Part shown: piece after piece, positions 1-10,976 of the stretch | Layout: each line of letters begins with the position of its first letter | How positions within the stretch are numbered: the stretch's first letter is position 1 | Assembly (NCBI RefSeq): GCF_028476545.1 | Contig: NW_026732372.1 | Span: 372,001-436,000, forward strand | Length of the DNA: 64,000 nucleotides | DNA from: Physella acuta | Taxonomy: Eukaryota; Mollusca; Gastropoda; Physidae | Direction: 5' to 3' | Notes under the pieces: generated by a model | The model's database searches: none | Told to the model about the DNA's origin: nothing | What the model saw: the letters and a program-made list of their open reading frames with translations, nothing else | Translations under genes and position numbers: made by a program

Positions 1-3000
1 GGGTTAGACAATGATTTGATCATACATGTCCTCATTTCTTTACTGCCTTCTTCGGGTTTATGGTCCTGAAGCGTATGATAGCGAACTAATCTTCTCATAG
101 CATCAGATAAACTTTTGAAGGCAGAAGATACATCAGGGCTTTGAGCTAGAGTTTTGTCACGTAAAAGCTGTTGTTCAGCCCTGAAAAAAACAAGTGATAA
201 AGATTACTAGGTTGCCAAAGAATTGTAAAAATGGTAGAACTATGTGGTCAAGAATGTATGTAACTGCAGACATTAAATCTGTATAATAAAAAAAGAAGAC
301 AGATTAACAAAACACTCACAAGCATCTACCCATCTGTTGATATGTGAAATGTTGAGCTGGTAACTGAGTTGAGTTTTCAGGAACACTTCTATATTGAATA
401 TGTTGCTGCATTGTAACTTGAGGCTGCTGCTGAGGAACTTGTGCTTGTTGTCTATAAATCACCTGCTGATCTTGATATGTTTGCTGAGGCTGAACCTCTT
501 CTGGTTTATCCATCAACTCCTGAAAAAAAATTGTTTATATTAATTATAGACATGAATATAAACAAATTAATCTTATACCAAACGATCAATCAATTTTAAA
601 AATGAATCAAGCTGAGAATAGTGAAACATTTATACTTATGCATTATCTTAGGAATATTATTAAAAATTTAGTTAAATATTTTTCTCTTCTGACCTGTACT
701 GTTGTTGGGAGAGCTGATACACCAGAACCTATATTTGGTGATATTTCCATAGCATTAGCTGTATTTGTTTTCAGGATCAAATTTGTGTGGCTTTGTAACT
801 GTAATGGTTGAGGTGTTTGTTGTTGTTGTTGATGAACTTGCTGTTGTTGCACTTGAAGTTGTAGAATCGGCTGCTGTTGCTGCATTTGTTGATGTTGTTG
901 GATATGTTGAAGCTTTTGATATTTTTGTTGCTGTTCTAATTGCTTCTGTTGCACTTGCTGGGAACGGCGAATAATGCTCTGTTGATGTAACAGAAATTCA
1001 TTTTGATCCTTCATGCTCATGCAGGATAAATGATCTTCTAGTCTTTTCTTTTGAACAGGTGTAAGGCTTAGCATCAAGGTAGAATCAGCAATCTGAAATA
1101 AAAACAAATTTGTTACAAGTAAAATCTATGTTACACAGTAGTATTTATATATCAACTAAATAAAAACTTGAATATTTTACGCGATTTTACTTTGTAGTAT
1201 GTAATTAAATAAGTAGGGTAACAGTGGTTATGTAAAAACATATCACTTCCTACCTTAATAGGGGTCATAACTTTAACATTATTTGGATCTTTTTCTTTTG
1301 AAGTCTATGGGAAAAGAAAAATTTAAATAGTCACCCCAAATGAAAGGTGGGTCACACTATGAAAACAGAAAATGGACACTATAAATTTTAAAAAGCAAAC
1401 TCACCGAGCCAAGTTTTGATCCAGCATGTGCAGCAAGAGAGCTGTTAGGGCTGGGCAAGGCTTGGTTAAAGATTGAGGCAGTATCGCTTGATGTGGATAT
1501 ATAAGCAACATTTGATGATGTAGATGAAACTGAAGTTGGCATGGATCCTGTCATCTGGGCTGTAGCCATTATAGTTAATTTATGAGACTGAGTAGTCAAT
1601 GTGGAGCTGGTTGCAGTAGATGAAGCAGAAGAGTCAACTGGAGACATTGTCATGGCCATTATGTTTGAGGTAGTTACAGCAACAGACACAAGAGGAGAAA
1701 CAGATGATGCCACCTGTGCTTGTGAAACTGGAAAGTCAGTAACTGGTTCCTGTTTCACCAGTGTTGATATTGGTTCCTGTTTAATGATAGTTCCACCTAA
1801 CGTTGAAATTTTCTGATTTTTAAACTGTAAAGTTTGACCCTGATTAAAATTTAAGTTTGGAGATAAAGATGACTGTGAATTGTGTGTAGCAGTATTAGGT
1901 GTAACAGAGACAATCTGCGTACCAGCAGGCGAGGACTGTATTTTCATGGAACTACCTTCCTCTATATTAGTTTTAATAAAAACTTTGCTATCTTGAGCAT
2001 TGGTGGCAAGAAACGTATTCTGTTGTACTGGTATAGTTGAAGTATTCACTTTTAACTGACCAATGTTAATGTTAGTTTGACTAAACACTTGTTGAGTCTG
2101 TCCTTGTAATTGCTGTTGGCTATTGGAGGGAATAGTGATGCTAGCTGGACTAGTGAAAGTTGATGCCTGAGAAACTATAGGCTTCAGATGTGGTGCTATT
2201 GAATTAGCAGAGTTAGGGGATGGTTGAAGAATTAACTGCTGCCCATTAGCTGAAAGTACATAAACTTGGCCATCAGCTGTTATCACTTTTTGTTTGGGAC
2301 TAAGGGTAACCTTTTGACCTTGAGAACTTTGAAGCTGTGCTTTGGGTTGCTGAAATGAGATGGTGTTGTTACTCACTGTAACATTTACCATACATGGAGG
2401 AGTTTTTGACTTAGGCTTTGAAGTTTTTGATTTTGCTTTGCTGGTGGGCTGTGGTTTAAGTTTAGCAGGCTGAACTGGTGTTGATGGTGGTGGGGTTATA
2501 GATGACTGATTTTCTAGATACATAAAATCTTCATCTTCAAAAGAGTGTAGATTAATATCTGACATTTCTAGAGCTTGCTCTAATATGTTGATACAACCAG
2601 TTTTACTACCCTGCCCATTATAATCTGACATGAGATCTGGAGTTGATGTGGAGGTAGGTGTGGACGGAGTAGGGGTAGCCACAGGTGTCGATGAGGCAGA
2701 ACTAGCATTTGGAGTAGGTGTTCTGGCAAGTTTATTTCCTTGAAGATTGGAATTTGTTCTCTGTGATGAGCTGGCATTTGATAAAAGTGAAGGGGAAGCA
2801 GCATTTTTTGGTTGAATCAGTATTTGCTGTTGCTGACCATTGTGTTGTATGACCAAATGCTGAGTTGTAGGCTGAAAAGTTGGCCTTGCAACTCCTGTGT
2901 TAATATTTGCTAAGGTGACTTGAGTATTAGGTTGCACTTGTAATTGGGACATGGTAAGACCACTCAGCTGACTAAGATTCAACATCTGTCCATTCACAAA

Positions 3001-5739
3001 AATATTTTGACCAGGTACTAGTCCTGTAATTTGGTTCCCAGCATTAGGGATAACACTTTGGTTGTTGATAAAATTCATAATTGTGTTCTGTAACAACAAA
3101 AATTAAGATAACTATAGATGTATTTTTTTTTTAAAATATTCACTTCCATAACAACAAAAAAATAGTTTGAATAAAAAAAAGGAGAAACAAATGAATAATT
3201 TAAAGTTAAATACCTGTTGTTGACCTAGCCCAGTCTGATTAATATTTGGTTGAGCTATAAGCTGAACTTGGCTGCCCTGGGTTCCTCCAGTATTAACTAC
3301 TTGCAACCCAGTGCCGGATGATGTAATTAATGTAGGCTGGGGCTGAATTAGTTGACCACTTTGTCCAGTCTGATACTGAAGTGAAATCGAATAAAGGTTA
3401 TAGTAAGGATAAAGTTATTAGAAACCAAACAAAGTTTAAACAAAAGTAGGATTCATGCTAAAATAGAAGCCAATGTTTTCGTAACTAAAGAAGTAAAATT
3501 TTAAGCTTACAATTACAGGTGACATTCCAGGATTAATCTGCCGTATGACCATATTTTTAGGCAGTGCTGTCTGAGCATTATTTTGTCTGGGTATTACAGT
3601 TTGACCAGTCGGTAACACAATTTGACGGGTTGTAGTAGAAGGTGCCATATTAGTTTGAATAACATTCCCTCCTCTGGGATTTATAAGTTGAGTGCCCATA
3701 ATAGGCTGAGATAAGCTGATGGACTGAGGAGTAAGATACTGCATGCGTTTTCAAATTAGTATAAGCAAATAGAAGCATGTAATATGTATAAGTTCATTCA
3801 CATTTATGTACTGAGTAATTTAAAGATAATTTTCCAAAAATAACATAAATGGAGAATTATATTAGATTTTTTAAAAATCAACAACATATTTTACATGATT
3901 TTAGCTATTAATTACCTGAGACATATGCTGAAGCTGGGAATTAGTAATCAGGACTCTTTTCCCTTCTGCAGTCTAATTGACAAAAGAATGTTTAAAAATT
4001 GAAACCCTAGATTTTTTTTTTAAATCAGTTTATTAAGAGGTAGTGAAAAAGGCAGGATTGCTTGCCAGTTAATGTACAATTATAATATACATTAAAAATG
4101 TCCTCGAAAATAATGTTAAAAATAAATGTATATTTTGATTTTAGATTAACTTTTTTTAAAAAGTGAGTTGTATCATAAATATATACTAGTTTTGTTATTT
4201 ACATATTAAGCAGCTATACAGTTTTGATTAAAACTATATAAGAATTTAACTAACTACACAGGAGTTTAATAGCTGCATCAATACATATACCGTTTATATT
4301 ATGTGTGTTTAACATGCATTATTCAAATAGTAAAACATAATTTAAAAATAAAATAATGTACTCTAAACTACCTGTATAATAGCTTGCTGTCCACTACCAT
4401 CTGATCCTATAACATGAGGGCCAAAGTTTACATTCACAACTTTTGGATTCTCAATATGAACAGATCCTTGAGCAGGAAACAAACTGCCACCCTGACCACT
4501 ATAAATGGTTTGTCCTGCTAGGGTCTGATTGGACTGAAGAAGAACACTGTTTATAGGCTGTACCTGGCACAAAACAATAATTATAAGTAACACAGCAAAT
4601 AAATATATTGAAAGTCCATATCTGTCACAGGTTTTGATATCATAATATTTAGGTAAAAAAGTCACGGTCTTTTTACACTTTAAACACTAACATGTAAGAT
4701 GAATAATATGAAGGGACAATTTTTTGCATTTTAAGTTGAAATGCCACATTATCAGACTCCTTCACTGTTGAGGTATACACTCACTGAGGCCATGGGAAAT
4801 GAAGGAGTTATCTGCACTAATTTGTTCTGCTGCTGTTGTCCAACAGATGCAGTCACCTGATGCTGGCCTGCAGCGGCCATGATATTCTGGATTCTTCCTG
4901 CAGTACTCACATGTTGGGATGAACCCGCTGATGCAAGATAAGCCACTGTGCCACATAGACTTGTACTGGCCTGCTGCACCCCACTGCTTGTTAAAGTGTT
5001 TTGAAAGTGGCTGGGTATGCTGGGGAGAATTTTTTTTTTCCAAAATTATATGTATGTCACACACATTATAATCAATTAAAGCCAGATGTATACAATCAAA
5101 AGGAAATAAATATAAATTTAGCACTTACTGAACTTGCAGTTGACCTCCAATGACACTGTGCTGTTGTTGAACCATCTGGGCATTGCCATGAACATTAGCA
5201 CCCATGTTTGTAGAGTCACTAATAACAGTATCAGGTGTATTTGGATCATCCGACGAATGGATTCCATCCAAAAACATGTCTCCCCAAGACTAATAATAAA
5301 TAAGAAAATTAGTTATAGACGAGCTGCACATATTAATTTTGAAACATTTAATAACTATATATAAAGTACTGTTCTGGGGATATAAATGTGCAAATATTGC
5401 AGATGAAAGAATCAAAACTTACAATATCTGTATTAGCATCTTGTCCCCTGGAAAAAAAGTATAATTCTTTAGTAGGCCTACTTGTTTGCCTAAAAAATAT
5501 AAATTGTGGATACTAATTTGGGATCAAAACTAGTTTCTGGTGACATGCAAGTACAAGACATATCTGAGATTGCTTAAAGATTAAATGCCCAGATGTTTCT
5601 TTTATTAGTTTGAATTAAAATACTGCATTAGGTATAAATAAAAAATAAATAGGCCTATATATATATATTTTTTTTTTAATGATAATTACTTGTTAAAATC
5701 AGCTGAAGGAAATGAAAAGCCACTTCCATCTCCATCCAT
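1..5739 (-). CDS. BICRA: BICRA/GLTSCR1-like subunit of the ncBAF (GBAF) chromatin-remodelling complex, 3' end outside window
   Basis: Minus-strand gene. Coding exons on the plus scale: 5690-5739 (start ATG at 5739), 5423-5447, 5129-5289, 4785-4983, 4372-4563, 3916-3972, 3511-3738, 3214-3375, 1405-3087, 694-1092, 320-519 and 1-180. All junctions are GT-AG and the phases join, giving about 1,178 residues before the edge. Seen: long Gln/Thr/Ser-rich low-complexity stretches; a short block CINILEQALEMSDINLHSFE in the 1405-3087 exon resembling the CDILQQSLQEANITEQTLE block of human BICRA; and in the last exon SSAFKSLSDAMRRLVRYHTLQ, matching the start of the GLTSCR1 domain (human FPSFEDALHRLLPYHVYQ). 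Known: BICRA and BICRAL nucleate the non-canonical BAF complex with BRD9 and SMARCA4 through the GLTSCR1 domain. The rest of that domain should lie left of position 1. BICRA and BICRAL cannot be told apart here; invertebrates usually have one copy. Family assignment is secure, exon borders probable. Confidence 0.85.
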
Positions 5740-5987
5740 TGTAATAAATGTTATATCTGAAACAAGAAGAAAAGAGCTAATACAATTTGTTTTTTAAAAT
5801 TGTTACATTGTTACTGAGCTAAGCTTGTTTCTGAGCTGTTCAAGTAAAAATTCAATCCATATAAAAAAATAATGGCTTTAAAATTTTTAAAAGTATTTTG
5901 ATTACCACTAATGGTGTAGCAACAAGGATAGGTTTAAACTTAGTTGACCATCTTTTGGTCGTTTCTTCCTCATTGCCGTAGAACATC
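5690..5987 (-). promoter_or_regulatory. Probable 5' leader exon of BICRA-like gene with an upstream ORF
   Basis: A candidate noncoding exon at 5906-5987 is bounded by TTAG on its 5' side and GTAATC on its 3' side (minus strand) and splices to 5756-5690. The spliced leader would contain an upstream ORF starting at 5986: 27 codons in the leader exon plus one more, ending in TAA just 5' of the main ATG at 5739. A second short upstream ATG (MRKKRPKDGQ...) also lies in the leader. Such ORFs often dampen translation of the main frame. The splice assignment is inferred from consensus sites only. Confidence 0.4.
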
Positions 5988-6975
5988 CTAAGAGTAAAAA
6001 GAAAATCAAATTACTTGAATCAAAAGTAATTTTAAAAAAGGATTCACCAATTTAATTTTTAAAATATTATCTACTTCCTAAAAATGTTATATATTTCATT
6101 GATTTGCATGACACAAACATATAGTTAAATTAATAAATATAGGCCTATATATATACATGTATTTATGTATGTATGTATATATATCCAATAACTTGAATGG
6201 CATGCTAATGAAAAGCAATCCTGCTTCTTTAACATCTAGCACTGGGTCAACACAAAATGATTTAGCCTATGCAGTAAATACATTATGTTATAATCAGTAT
6301 CCACCTTTAAAAAACACTAAAAAAAAATGTTTATCTTAAGCAATAAAAACCCGAACTCAATCCAGCCCTGCAGAAAAAGACACTAAAACTGTGAAATACA
6401 GAAAACTATGCACAAAATTTTTTTAAAGTTTTTTTTAGCAAAATTACAAGTGAACTAATGCTAAAAGAACTCACATGACATTAATCATTAATCTATTAAG
6501 ATGCCTTGACAAATTAAAAAATAAATAACAATAATCAACTGCAAAGCAGTTTTCTTAAAACATTTCACCAGACATTACATTTTTTTCATACTTTTTTCTT
6601 ATTAGCACAATTTTTTTGTACTAACCCTGGACAAACTGTGTTACACCTTGATTAACCAGTGTTTCACAGTAAATAGAAACCCCATTTGAAAAAAGTGGTA
6701 CTTGAACCAAGCTTTATGTACTTTAATACGAACTATAGATGATGTGAATTGTGATATCCCTTTAATAACCTGTGGTTCTCTAACATTAATAGATGACCTG
6801 AACTTTTATACCAAGGATAACCTATCAGTTGGCAGGTAACTTATTTTTTCTAGTATCAGAGCACTAACCAGTAACCTAGCGGCTGTAAGCTGCCCATATA
6901 CACTCTACTGGGTCTACACCACCTATTCTCATTGATTTTTTTATTTTGTTTTAAGTTCTTTTCATTTTTACAGTA
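5988..6975. other. AT-rich intergenic or leader intron, no gene seen
   Basis: About 1 kb of AT-rich sequence upstream of the BICRA-like leader exon. No open frame of convincing composition and no terminal repeats were found. It may be intron if transcription starts further upstream, because a GTGAGTG donor on the minus strand exists at about 9928. Confidence 0.4.
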
Positions 6976-7083
6976 TAATATTTTTTGAGTTTTGAAAATA
7001 TAATATGATTATAAAAAGGAACTGGAGTGCCGCATATTGACATAAAAAGAGCTGCATGTGAGCCGCAGGTTGCAGACCCCTGA
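6976..7083. mobile_element. Right half of an old hAT-type MITE (GGTTGCAGACCCCTG end)
   Basis: The segment runs from an AT-rich stretch through GAGTGCCGCATATTGAC and AGAGCTGCATGTGAGCCGC to the terminus GGTTGCAGACCCCTG. It matches the right half of the intact 208-bp element at 50192-50399 with scattered substitutions. The left terminus CAGGGGTC was not found upstream, so this is a truncated, older copy. Class follows from the intact relative, which has 8-bp target duplications. Confidence 0.6.
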
Positions 7084-7383
7084 TCTAGAACCATTATAAT
7101 TAAATATTAATATAATCACAGGTTGAGGGCCCATATTCTAGACCAATTATAATTAAATAATATAATCTAACTAAACTATAGGCCCCTATTTATTAAAGAT
7201 CTAGGAGTAGGCTAATAATCTAAATTAAATAGTATGCCTTAATAAATAATTAGGTCTAGATCTATATTCTAAATGATAGTCTAGATTTTAAATAGCCTAA
7301 TCTAGATCTTACTAAAAAATATCTAGATCCTAGACCTAGAATCTAGTTATCATAGGCCTAAAAATAATAAGAATGCTAAAAAA

Positions 7384-8802
7384 GCGTTTAGACTTACGAC
7401 ATGTATACTAGACTTGACCTACTAAAGTGTATACTAAACATGTTACGCGTATATGGAACATCTTCTGAGTCACCACAGGGCACAAAACCATGCCCCTTTT
7501 TATGTTCTGGGTCAAGTTTTTGTCTTCGCTCGCTGAGCGAAAACATTGTACATGTTCTGAATTTTCAGATGAGTGCGCATGCGTCGAAAAGTAGTAAGCG
7601 CATCCCAGGCCTCAGCTGATTACAAAATAAAATAGGCTATTCTGATATTTTGAGTTTTTGAGCCCATGATTTCATAATTTATAACTTCTCTAGGCCCTAC
7701 TAAAAATTAAATTTTTATAATTACTTATTATTTCTTTGATTAAATCCCAAACACGTTTAAATATTATAAAAAGTAATGTCCAAGGCATTACAATTTTGCC
7801 TTAAATTAAAACCAGTATAGGTAGTAATTATGAAAATAATTATTATTTAAAAAATATAATTTAACCAAATGTATCTCAAATTTTTCCTTCACCAATATTT
7901 TGTTTTAAGTGTATTAACATATTTTCAGTTTCCGTCTGACATGAATAAATCTTTAGGCCCACCAGAATGTGCCTGTGAGATCACACATAATCAACAGACT
8001 ATAAAAACAGGCAGATAAAAAAATTATAGGCTAATTATTTAGGTTTAGAATGGGACATAATTAACATAAAGAAACGAAGGGGGGAGGGGGAATGAGTGTC
8101 ACATAGGCCCTACTCTAAAAACTAAGTCTACTTTTTTCTTAAAAATATACAAAGTATAGTTGTAAAGCGATCTCAATACTTTAATGAATTTGGCAGATGC
8201 AAGTTTTTGAGAAATCGTGCATTTCAGCAAAAAATTTTGCCCTGTTTATCCGAAGCTGTTTCTGGAGGATATAGACAAGCAATTACAGAAGCTGGTAAAA
8301 GGCTACCATAAGGTTGGGGTGGGAAGGGGTGATTGTACTGCGGGATGGGAGGGAGGGGTAATAACATGTGGGTAATGTTTACAACCCGTGTTATTATACT
8401 CAGCATTATATTTATAAAAACTGTCTAACTCCATTTATTTGCACTCCAATAAAATTTATAAAATTGTGCATGTTCTCTAATTTTTAGATAATTCATTGTT
8501 GAATCGCAAGCACCGTGGCTACACCATTTTCCTTTTTTTTAAAAATAAATCTGTGTTCCTACTATCTAGGCCTACGTGTTTTTTTTTTACTTTGATTACT
8601 CTTTATTTTAATTGTCTGGGCCTATACTATACTATATAGCAAACGCTCTGTGTCAAAGGTCATGCTTGTTCTATAACATGTTCTGTAAGTGTGAACGCTA
8701 AAGTATACATGTTCTGTGGAGAAAATTGTTCCAAATAAAAATAACTTTTGGCGGGCTTTGTGTTCTAGAAATGTATAGTATACATGTCGTAAGTGTAAAC
8801 GC
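7384..8802. mobile_element. Candidate 1.4-kb inverted-repeat element
   Basis: The left end GCGTTTAGACTTACGACATG continues into TATACTA. The reverse complement of the right end reads GCGTTTACACTTACGACATG continuing into TATACTA, so 27 positions pair with one mismatch. Related words (ACATGTATACTTTAGCG, TTACAGAACATG) recur inside near the right end, as subterminal repeats of DNA transposons often do. No transposase-like frame is visible and no clear target duplication was found. It is a non-autonomous candidate of unknown superfamily. Confidence 0.4.
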
Positions 8803-8829
8803 GGTATAAGAGAGATCTGGATCAGTAAC

Positions 8830-9500
8830 TTCTTTTACTACTACTAGTAGTTTATTTATTCTGGATTAGATCTAGATTCTAGAATGTTTTTAAAAACAAA
8901 TATTTTATTTTTAATGACCTAATCTACTAGATTATCTAGATCTAGTCTAAATCTAAAATAGATTCTAGATAGATCTAGATAGAAATTATCTAGACTCATA
9001 GCCTATTCAAATTAATTAATTAGTAGGCCTAGGCCTATAATTAATAATTAGGTCTATAATAAAGTCTAGTTCTAGTATATATAAAGTAAAGTAGGTCTAT
9101 AACTATAGGCTACAGGGGTAGGCCCTACTCTTTTATTTTTATTAGTCTAGTCTAGGCTCCTGTCAAAACCACTGTTTTTAACCAGACATAATCTAGAATC
9201 TAGATCTTGACTAGTCTATGTGCTAACAAACTCAAGTGATTATTGAAACTTAAAACAATTAGTAATCACCCCTACCAAAGACTCAACTATCTTGGATCTT
9301 GTGTAGAATCTATATCATATGGTTAGATTTAGATCTTAGACTAGTCACTAATCTAGATCTAGAAATCTAGTCTTGATCTAGATCTAGACTCAAGATCTCA
9401 ATTCCGACTCGGCGCCTTTCGAGTATTTTCAAAAAATTAAAACGAGACTAAGCGCCCAATGTATTTTTCCTAGATTCTAGATTGACAGATCTATTCACAT
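8830..9500. repeat. TCTAGATC-rich simple tract
   Basis: The stretch is crowded with the palindromic words TCTAGA and AGATCT, often joined as AGATCTAGATC, and with AGGCCTA. Similar shorter tracts occur at about 24000-24110, 24262-24280, 28083-28102, 55880-55935, 56714-56742 and 58870-58890. Nothing coding is seen. Confidence 0.6.
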
Positions 9501-9928
9501 TGGATCTAGAATATAATATACTTAAATATACTATTAATGATTCGCTGAATTACTAAAATAGGAATTTCAAGTTCTATTGCATGATGTGTGAAGTCTTTGT
9601 TGATTTGTTGACTATCGAGTGCGTTTCTAATGTGGTGTTAATGTCACTAGGGTACTAAGCTTAGTCTACTATAATCACTATTGTCCCTCGCCTCTCTCTC
9701 GGCGATTTCTTTTTTCCCATGTTAAGATGAGTCTCAATATAATCTTATGCGCAGTAGCGATTTGAAATTTGGATTCCGCTTAAAACATTCCACAAATCAT
9801 ACGTGGCGATAATGAGGGTTAGAATAGGGGAAAATGTAAATTTAAGTGTTCCTAAACATAGATTTGACCACGACCCGTCCAGGGACTAGAAAATTTATCA
9901 GCGAAATAATATTCACAAAACACTCACC

Positions 9929-10460
9929 GTCATGTAACGTTCCAAGGTACTGTGGGGTTTTCATAATGCATATCACGGCCAATGTCAAATGATGACCTTT
10001 GACCCACTTAACATTTTGTCCAAACTTTCAGGATCTACCGATCGGATTGAAGTCACAATTGGACTATTGATGGTTTGTTATGTAACCGATCATATTAAAT
10101 CAAAACTTTTTACAAATATGTCAATACAATAGAGTTTGAAATTGCTCGTGTTTGTGTGTAGTGTACCCAAAAAGCCATGACGTCACAACGCGTGACGGCG
10201 TCGCGGTAGGCGAATGACGGACTGATGGCTAAAAATAGGCTGTGTTGTCGCAGGAAGAGAGGCCAAGACACACCTACTGTTTTACATCTTGCAAGCATGC
10301 AACGATTGTCTGTGACACACAGAACAGTCTTGAATCGTCAGTACAGAAGAACGATTACTGAAAGAGTTTCAAACATCGGTCATATTTATTATTTAATTTA
10401 TAGAATTATTTATAATAAAAGTACACCAGATACGGTGACGTTAACCGCACGGAAGTGATA
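9929..10460. promoter_or_regulatory. CpG-bearing, CRE-containing candidate bidirectional promoter of BICRA-like and TYSND1
   Basis: Between the divergent genes, 10130-10450 is clearly richer in CG dinucleotides than its surroundings. It contains a perfect palindromic CRE, TGACGTCA, at 10178-10185, followed by GCGTGACGGCGTCGCGG. On the minus strand a consensus donor GTGAGTG follows ACGTTACATGACG at about 9928, which could end a first noncoding exon of the BICRA-like gene. A TGACCTTTGACCC motif lies at 9993-10005. No TATA box was identified. The promoter role is inference from position and composition. Confidence 0.35.
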
Positions 10461-10976
10461 TCGCAACATTCAACAATAACAACAACAAAAAACAATAGGC
10501 CCTAACAAAAAACATTTTTTAATTAATTTATTAAATTTAAAGTAAAAGTATTTTTAAAAGTAGAAATAGAAATCTATAAGTTAAGATGACTAGAACGGAC
10601 TAAATCAATGAGTAGAAAAGACTAATTAGGGCCTAAAATATCTTACAAATAACATTTATCCTATTATAGTCTATACTCTATACTTATAGTTTATAGCCTA
10701 TCTAGTGTATCTAGTATCTACTCTAGGGCTATAGGGCAGTAGTATAGGCTATATAAGTATATATATGATAGATTATTGATTATGAGAGCAGTGTTATTTT
10801 TTTGTGTTATATTTTTATAAGAAAAACTATTATGGTTAAAATTTATAATCAATCTTCTCTGTAAATTTTTACTTCTATTATTATAATAAAATTGGTCTAG
10901 ATATTTTTAAAAAACGAAAGTGTTTTTTAAACTCTAGTCTAGAATCTATTCAGTTTGGTGAAACTCATTGTTCATT

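Noticed and set aside
10225-10458. Small Arg-rich protein starting MAKNRLCCRRKRGQD
   Set aside because: It lies in the CpG-bearing divergent promoter zone, has no homology that I recognise, and its composition follows the local GC content.
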